The translations under genes were made by a program, and so were the position numbers. The notes beneath the pieces are model-generated. The model did no database searches and had not been told where the DNA came from. It saw only the letters and a list, made by a program, of their open reading frames with translations. 64,000 nucleotides of DNA from Heterobasidion occidentale. Taxonomy: Eukaryota; Basidiomycota; Agaricomycetes; Russulales; Bondarzewiaceae. Of the stretch, positions 58,688 to 64,000 are shown one piece after another; position 1 is the first letter of the stretch; every line of letters starts with the position of its first letter. The stretch is from positions 3,162,001 through 3,226,000 of the forward strand of contig JBCAQO010000001.1 of assembly GCA_039111635.1 (NCBI GenBank), given 5' to 3'.

Positions 58688-59770
58688 ATGTCGTCCTCGC
58701 TATTTGCCTCGTCTTCGTTGAAGGCTATTGCGAGAACATCTAGAGCGCAGCTCGCACGGTCATCGAGACCACCACATGCTACGTTTACCATCGCACGTAG
58801 TATACATGCCTCCGCAAAGCGGTCGGCAGGTCATGGAAGTACTCTTGCTACTGCAGCTGGTGTTCGTCCAACGAGCCATGCATCAGCGAGTCGCATAAAC
58901 CCACCACTCAGTGCGTCCTGATATTACTTTCCATACTTGCATTTACTTATGCGAGCGATAGCCCGCTCGATGTTTATCCAAACCGAGACGACTCCCAACG
59001 AAGACTCGCTCAAATTCATCCCCGGCGTCTCTGTCATGGAGACAGGCTCCGCCGAATTCCTCGACACGCGCACGGCGCTCACTTCCCCCCTCGCTTTGCG
59101 CTTGATGGGCATCGAGGGCGTCCGCGCGGTCTTCTTCGGGCCCGACTTTGTCACGGTCTCGAAAGACTCCGAGAATCCGTGGTCCGTACTGAAGCCGGAG
59201 GTCTACTCCATTCTCATGGAGTTCTTCTCCTCCGGGCAACCACTATTCCGCTCTGATGCGGACCGAGACAACGCGGGTCCACAGGACACGCGCATCCTCG
59301 ATACAGACTCGGACACCGTCGCGATGATCAAGGAATTGCTTGACACCCGGGTGCGCCCGGCGATCATGGAAGACGGAGGGGATATCGAGTACCGTGGGTT
59401 CACGGATGAGGGAATTGTCCAGGTCAAGCTCAAGGGAAGCTGTAGAGGGTGCGATTCGAGCACGGTCACGCTCAAGTCGGGCATCGAGCGGATGCTCATG
59501 CATTATATTCCGGAGGTGCAGGGCGTGGAGCAGGTGCGTGCTCGTCTGCGGCGCGTTGTTGGATTAAAGACGCTGATGCTTCATAACTCGGCAGATACTA
59601 GACCAGGAAGAGAGCATCGCGATTGAGGAATTTAGCAAGTTCGAGGAGCGGCTCGCTCAGAAGCAGAGCCAGGCTGAAAAGCGTGATCCAAGGTAAGCAA
59701 CTCTTCTCTTGATATGACTGCAGTCCATCTCTCATATTCCTTTAGCATGGCACAGTACATGAGCGTATGA
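58688..59770 (+). CDS. NFU1: NFU1 mitochondrial iron-sulfur cluster scaffold
   Basis: Exons 58688-58910, 58956-59533, 59595-59692 and 59746-59770; 307 residues. A Ser/Arg/Ala-rich mitochondrial presequence (about the first 70 residues) precedes the Nfu N-terminal domain (SMFIQTETTPNEDSLKFIPG, EFLDTRTALTSPLALRLMGI). Then comes the NifU C-terminal domain (IMEDGGDIEYRGF, VQVKLKGSCRGCDSSTVTLK) with the cluster-binding Cys-x-x-Cys (~237/240) and ERMLMHYIPEV. It delivers 4Fe-4S clusters to lipoate synthase and respiratory enzymes. The first intron ends at 58955 (45 bp) or at 58961 (51 bp). Both keep frame and differ by two residues. Confidence 0.94.
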
Positions 59771-60115
59771 TCGATCCTTATTTTTTTCCCCATGTATCAA
59801 TTACATAGACTAATAGCACGCTTTCTGTATTTATACCACATTCAGCACTCTCACCTTCGGCCGCTGTTTCCACGCACCCATGCCGACTGCCTAGTACGTT
59901 CCCGCGTTCCACGCACGTCCCTATGTCAGGCGTGAACGACGAGGCGGTTGGTGAGTGGCCGGCGACAAATGAGGGCAAATGGGGCGCCTGCGATTCCACA
60001 ACCCTGCAGTCCCAATAAGTTCCATCATTCCCACGGCATTCACTATGCCTCCGTAAGATGCGACACAAGATTCATGCATTCACCCTCTCTCACCTAGCTC
60101 ACCTCCCCACAAACC
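59771..60115. other. intergenic between NFU1 and HEM3
   Basis: NFU1 3' region and HEM3 leader (pyrimidine-rich before the ATG at 60116). Nothing else seen. Confidence 0.4.
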
Positions 60116-61353
60116 ATGGCAGCTGCTCCTCCCTCTGCCAACGCACCGCGCGCCTTCGTCCTCGCATCGCGGGGATCCGCACTCGCCCAGGCTCAAACTA
60201 ACATCGTCCTGTCCACGCTCCAATCCGCCTTCCCCACAAACTCCTTCTCCACGTCCTTCATGGCCACCGGGGGCGACAAAAACCAATCCCAGGCGCTTTA
60301 CCTCCTCGGAGGCAAGTCTCTGTGGACGAAAGAGCTCGAAGTCGCTCTCCTCGAGGGCACGGTCGACATGCTCGTGCACAGCCTGAAGGACGTCCCGACC
60401 GTGCTTCCCGACGGGTGCGTGCTGGGCGCTATCTTGAACCGGGAAGATGCGTTGGACAGCTTCGTCGTGAAGAAGGGGTTGACGGTCGCGGGGAAGCCCG
60501 TGAAGACTTTGGACGATTTGCCAGATGGGAGCGTGATCGGAACGAGCAGCGTGCGGAGGGTCGCGCAACTCAAGCGGAACTACCCAAAGCTTGCGTTCAA
60601 GGATGTGGTACGCCGCCTCCGCTATCACACATCGTCGCCGCTCTCGGTCTGACGCCGCTCTGGCCATCGCAGCGCGGAAACCTGTGCGTACCGCCCCACG
60701 AATGACGCTCAGGATGCGTTGCGCGGCTATTGATTCACGTCTGACCCCGCCGCAGTAACACCCGCCTCGCCAAGCTCGACGACCCCGAGGGGCCGTACGC
60801 CGCGCTCATCCTCGCGAAAGCCGGCCTCGTGCGCGTCGGGTTCGGGGACCGCGTCACGTCCGACATCGGTGCGCCGACGCTCTTCCACGCTGTCGGGCAG
60901 GGCGCGCTCGGGGTCGAGGTCCGCGCGGACGACGCCGAGGCGCTGCGGCTGTGCGCGGCGCTGACGCACTGGCAGACGCAGTGGCAGTGTCTCGCGGAGC
61001 GCGGGTGCCTGCGCGTGCTGGAGGGCGGGTGCAGCGTGCCCGTGGGCGTGCACAGCGCGCTGGAGGTGCTCAGGGACGCGGGCGACGGGAAGCCGAGCGC
61101 GCGGTTGAAGCTCATCGGCACGATCACGTCGATTGAAGGTACGCGGCATGTGCAGCACGAGATCGTAGAGGAGGTGAGCAGCCCGGAGGAAGCAGAGGCC
61201 GTGGGTGCGCGCTTGGCGAAGGTGCTGATCAATACGGGTGGGCGGGAGATCTTGGATGAAATCGTGGCAGACAGGGAGAAGAGGGCCGGGGAGAGCAAGA
61301 CGGAGGAGGAGGTGAAGAGAATCGAAACGGCGATGGAGGCGCAGGAAGCCTAG
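60116..61353 (+). CDS. HEM3: porphobilinogen deaminase (hydroxymethylbilane synthase)
   Basis: Joins four porphobilinogens into hydroxymethylbilane in heme synthesis (cytosol). Exons 60116-60607, 60673-60683 (11 nt) and 60756-61353; 366 residues, intact frame. Motifs: [106 protein letters not shown], and EGGCSVPVG with the dipyrromethane-cofactor Cys (~260). The RGNL substrate-binding motif is split: the 11-nt exon supplies RGN and two bases of Leu. The start ATG follows a CAAACC context. Confidence 0.96.
60673..60683 (+). other. 11-nt microexon of HEM3
   Basis: CGCGGAAACCT between the acceptor ATCGCAG and the donor GTGCGT. It encodes Arg-Gly-Asn and starts the Leu codon of the invariant RGNxxTR motif. 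Introns of 65 and 72 bp flank it. Confidence 0.88.
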
Positions 61354-61994
61354 ATTGTATAAGTATTGCTTTGCTCTCGCTGTGTGTTGTGTCGTTGTCC
61401 GTGTGTAGAACCTGTTGTACGTTGCAGGAAGGAAACAAACAAACGAAAATTTATTGCCGCTGCGTATGGAATTTAACAAAGTATAAAAAAAAGATGTTCC
61501 CCACTAAAGCCATGTTGGACCAGCCTTCATCCTACCAGCCAACTCAGACCAGAGCGAGCAGTTCATCTGCGTCCCCACGAGCGCCTGTAAATCCCTTCTG
61601 AATGTAACGGGAAACCAAGTGACTCTATGGTGGAGACGCTGACATTTTGAGGGCAAACAAGTAACGAGCCCGGGGTTATATACCTGCGCACGTTGTTTGT
61701 GCTTGTTGGGCCCCGATCGGCCCACGCGAGCGAACGATCACATCATATCCGGCTCAACTGCAGCTCCATCGTCGTCCTCTCGTCCTCTGCTCTGCTCTCG
61801 TCGCTCTGCTCTCACACACCGACGCTGCACACACACTGCTCCGTATCGTTGCTCCGTAATCCTCATACCTCGATATCCACAGGTTAAATTGATCTGCTGC
61901 CCGCACTCGCAAGGCCGAAGCATCCTCCAGCCGACTCTCGCCAGCATACCCGTCTCCTTCTCCTGCCTGTCGAACGCGCAGATACGTACAGACG
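61354..61994. other. intergenic between HEM3 and UBE2W
   Basis: HEM3 3' region and promoter/leader of the E2 gene. No coding signal recognised. Confidence 0.4.
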
Positions 61995-63093
61995 ATGTCG
62001 GTCGTATCGGTACGCAGGCTCCGCAAAGAGCTGAACGACATACACGTCCAAGGATGCCCCAAAGGTGCGCAGCGCCACCCTTCCCTGCGCGCGCGCCCGC
62101 GCGCAGACCCGAACCACACTCACTCACCGTCCGTCCCCATCACGGCAGGCATCGCTCTCCTCCAAGCCGACGACTTTGAGATGTGGCTACTCTCGCTCGA
62201 GGTGCTCGGCGAGAGCGTATACGAGGTGCGCGTCGCGCTCGCGTCCCACGAACGCTTTTTCAGACCGTGCTGAGGGCGTCTCTCCGTTTGCCGCTGGTCG
62301 ATTTGCGTAACAGGGCGAGGCGTTCGCGCTCAAGTTCCGGTTCGACTCGCAGTACCCGATCTCGTCCCCCGCTGTCCAGTTCGTGGTCAACGACCAATAC
62401 AAGGCCCCCGTGCATCCCGTACGCCCCACTCTTTTTCCTCGCTTTGCGCTGCTTCGCTTCGCTTCAAGGCGCGCTGATCTGACCGTCGCACGGGCCTCTT
62501 GTTGGCGTCCGTAGCACGTCTACACCAACGGGCATGTGAGTCGCGCCTTCCCACGTCCCCTCCCACGGCGAAGCCAGGCGCCGTCCCTGACTTGTGCATT
62601 CCCTCCACCAGATATGCGCGTCCATCCTCGGCAACGAGTGGTCGCCCGTCCTGAGCGTGATCACGATCTGCATCTCCCTCCAGAGCATGCTCGCGTCCTG
62701 CAAGGTAATCCCCATCCCTCCTTCCCGCTCTCGCCACCGCGTTCCCTGACCGATCGCCGCGGCCCCGGTGCGCGTCGCAGAAGAAAGAGCTGTACGTGCC
62801 TGCGTCCCTCTCCCCACACCGTGCTTGCCTTTATATCTATCTCGACCTTGTGTTCGCAGACCAGAGGGCAACGACCGCTACGTGCGCACAGCGCCAGACA
62901 ACCCGAAGAAGGTGCGCGCGCGCGCCGCCCCTCGTTCCGTGTCCCATCGCCCGTCTAACCGTTCGCCGTGCCCGCCGCCTCTTACAGACGCAGTGGGTAT
63001 ACGACGGTACGTGACGCGCTGCGGCCGGCTGCAGATCCTCCTCACCACCCACTTACTCACTCCGCGCTCCACGCCCCGGCAGACGACACGTGA
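61995..63093 (+). CDS. UBE2W: UBE2W-type ubiquitin-conjugating enzyme (E2)
   Basis: Nine small exons: 61995-62064, 62149-62225, 62314-62418, 62515-62535, 62612-62704, 62781-62791, 62860-62911, 62988-63006 and 63083-63093; 152 residues, intact frame. UBC fold: MSVVSVRRLRKELNDIHVQG, WLLSLEVLGESVYEGEAF, YPISSPAVQFVV, then VHPHVYTNGHICASILGNEW with the active Cys (~93) and HPH in place of the usual HPN. It ends ISLQSMLASCKKK, GNDRYVRTAPDNPKKTQWVY. The HPHVYxNGHIC signature and the disordered-type C-terminus (PDNPKK, VYDDDT) are those of UBE2W, which ubiquitinates protein N-termini. The donor-like GTGAGT at 63090 allows an alternative last exon at 63171-63177 that adds Val before a stop. Confidence 0.92.
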
Positions 63094-63177
63094 GTCTGGC
63101 CCTTCCTGCTCCCTCTGTCCTCCTCTGATCACGAGGATCCTCCCTCCCCCTCTTTGCACACCACCGACAGCGTATGA

Positions 63178-63656
63178 CGCGCACGACGCGCGCATTCACG
63201 CGCGCGCTGTACATACACATACCACGACGATTTCGAAGCTGCACCTGCCCGGGCCTGTATCACACCACACCCCCGACCTGCCTTTCCCTACGCTGTACTT
63301 TAGACGCGCCATGCTGAGCGCTGATTTCCGGAGCTCTCGAGCACGCCCGCTGCCGGTGCGCGGACGCCTCGGCATCGGCGGCGGCAAATACAGAGGAGGG
63401 ATAACAATGCCTGTTCCTTGAGTAATGCCGCATCGTACACGCGTCATATCGTGCAACAGGAACGAACGACAAAAGAGGGGACGTGGAAGAGAGATCGTGG
63501 CAACCATAGATATACATCCGCGCATAGCCCGAGCGTGCATCGCCTCGTGAGAAATCAGAGGGCCAGAAGAAGTGAGAATGTGGAAAAGAGGGCGCGAAAA
63601 AAAATAGCAGAGAAACCGCAACGCAAGATCCGAAAAAAATTGAGATATCCCCCCCC
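63178..63656. other. convergent 3' flanks
   Basis: Between the E2 gene and the stop of the minus-strand Cys-rich gene. No further feature seen. Confidence 0.35.
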
Positions 63657-64000
63657 CTAGCCACAACACCCCGTCGCAGCCGCTTCCACCCGCTCGCGCG
63701 GCGCCGCGGCGCCGCCCCTTTTCTCAAGCACTTCCTCGTCGTCGTCGTCGTCCTCACAGCACCCCTGGCAGCTCCCCCCGCACCCACACGCGCCGCCGCA
63801 CGCGCACGCGCCGCCGCAGCACAGCTTCGGCAGCTCGACGTCCGCGCCGGGCAGCGGGATGCGCGCCGCCTGCGCGAAGAACCGGTCCAGCACCGTCTGC
63901 CCGAGGACAGCCCCGCGCGCCACCGCCGCCGCCGCGGCGAACCCGCGTTCGGCGCCGAGCCCGAAGCTCACTTTGCTCAGGTCGAGCGCCATCACGTCTT
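63657..64000 (-). CDS. C-terminal part of an unrecognised protein with Cys-rich tail (runs off the window)
   Basis: An open frame on the minus strand runs from the window edge to a stop at 63657. It probably enters from further upstream (an in-frame ATG lies at 63992), so the true start is unknown. It reads ALDLSKVSFGLGAERGF, an Ala-rich helix, VLDRFFAQAARIPLPG, then LPKLCCGGACACGGACGCGG and SCQGCC, an Asp/Glu run, and a final TGCCG. The paired and spaced cysteines resemble metal-binding or prenylation/palmitoylation-prone tails, but I do not recognise the family. Biased codon use and an ordered protein-like sequence favour a real coding region. Confidence 0.5.
   Translation of the reverse strand, partial: DVMALDLSKVSFGLGAERGFAAAAAVARGAVLGQTVLDRFFAQAARIPLPGADVELPKLCCGGACACGGACGCGGSCQGCCEDDDDDEEVLEKRGGAAAPRERVEAAATGCCG

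Noticed and set aside
1..64000. CRISPR arrays, prophage, bacterial operons or a biosynthetic cluster
   Set aside because: The window is eukaryotic with spliced housekeeping genes; no spacer arrays, integrases or clustered biosynthetic enzymes were seen.

Overview
This window is nuclear DNA of a filamentous fungus, very probably an Agaricomycete basidiomycete. Every recognisable protein gene is spliced. Introns are short (mostly 45-110 bp) with GT-AG ends and two apparent GC-AG cases. The genes are single-copy eukaryotic housekeeping genes plus an Agaricomycete-type secreted Ala-rich protein, on GC-rich DNA with pyrimidine-rich leaders. I built the gene models by joining open frames at splice sites and checking that the phases agree. 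I ran no alignment or database search.

Layout. 1-11.5 kb: SAP30-like corepressor subunit (+), secreted Ala-rich protein (+), membrane-anchored ADAM metalloprotease (+), mitochondrial ClpP (-), nuclear-envelope Brr6/Brl1 (+). 11.5-16.3 kb: gene-poor, with a small SERF/4F5 protein (-). 16.3-26.4 kb: Ssn6/Cyc8 TPR corepressor (+), Erf4 palmitoyltransferase subunit (+), a 2.3-kb gap, AP-1-like bZIP factor (+). 27.2-31.1 kb: divergent GET3 (-) and SRP68 (+). 31.4-40.4 kb: divergent Ku80 (-) and SNF2-type SWI/SNF ATPase (+), with a duplicated 160-bp promoter block between them. 41.1-44.5 kb: divergent RVS167 amphiphysin (-) and SBDS/Sdo1 (+). 45.9-51.3 kb: a 1726-residue rhodanese-tyrosine phosphatase (-). 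51.3-56.3 kb: repeat-containing, no convincing gene. 56.3-63.2 kb: divergent ALG1 (-) and NFU1 (+), then HEM3 (+) and a UBE2W-type E2 (+). The window ends inside an unrecognised Cys-rich gene (-).

Functional grouping is loose, as in most fungal chromosomes. Transcription control recurs (SAP30, Ssn6, bZIP, SNF2). The GET3/SRP68 pair joins both ER-targeting routes on one 202-bp promoter.

No new multigene system is evident. The points most worth a second look are: tiny exons (6, 6, 11, 11, 18 and 21 nt) cutting conserved motifs; several one-base reading-frame breaks in otherwise intact conserved genes, which may be assembly errors; a phosphatase domain split by a large low-complexity insertion; and the duplicated Ku80/SNF2 promoter block.
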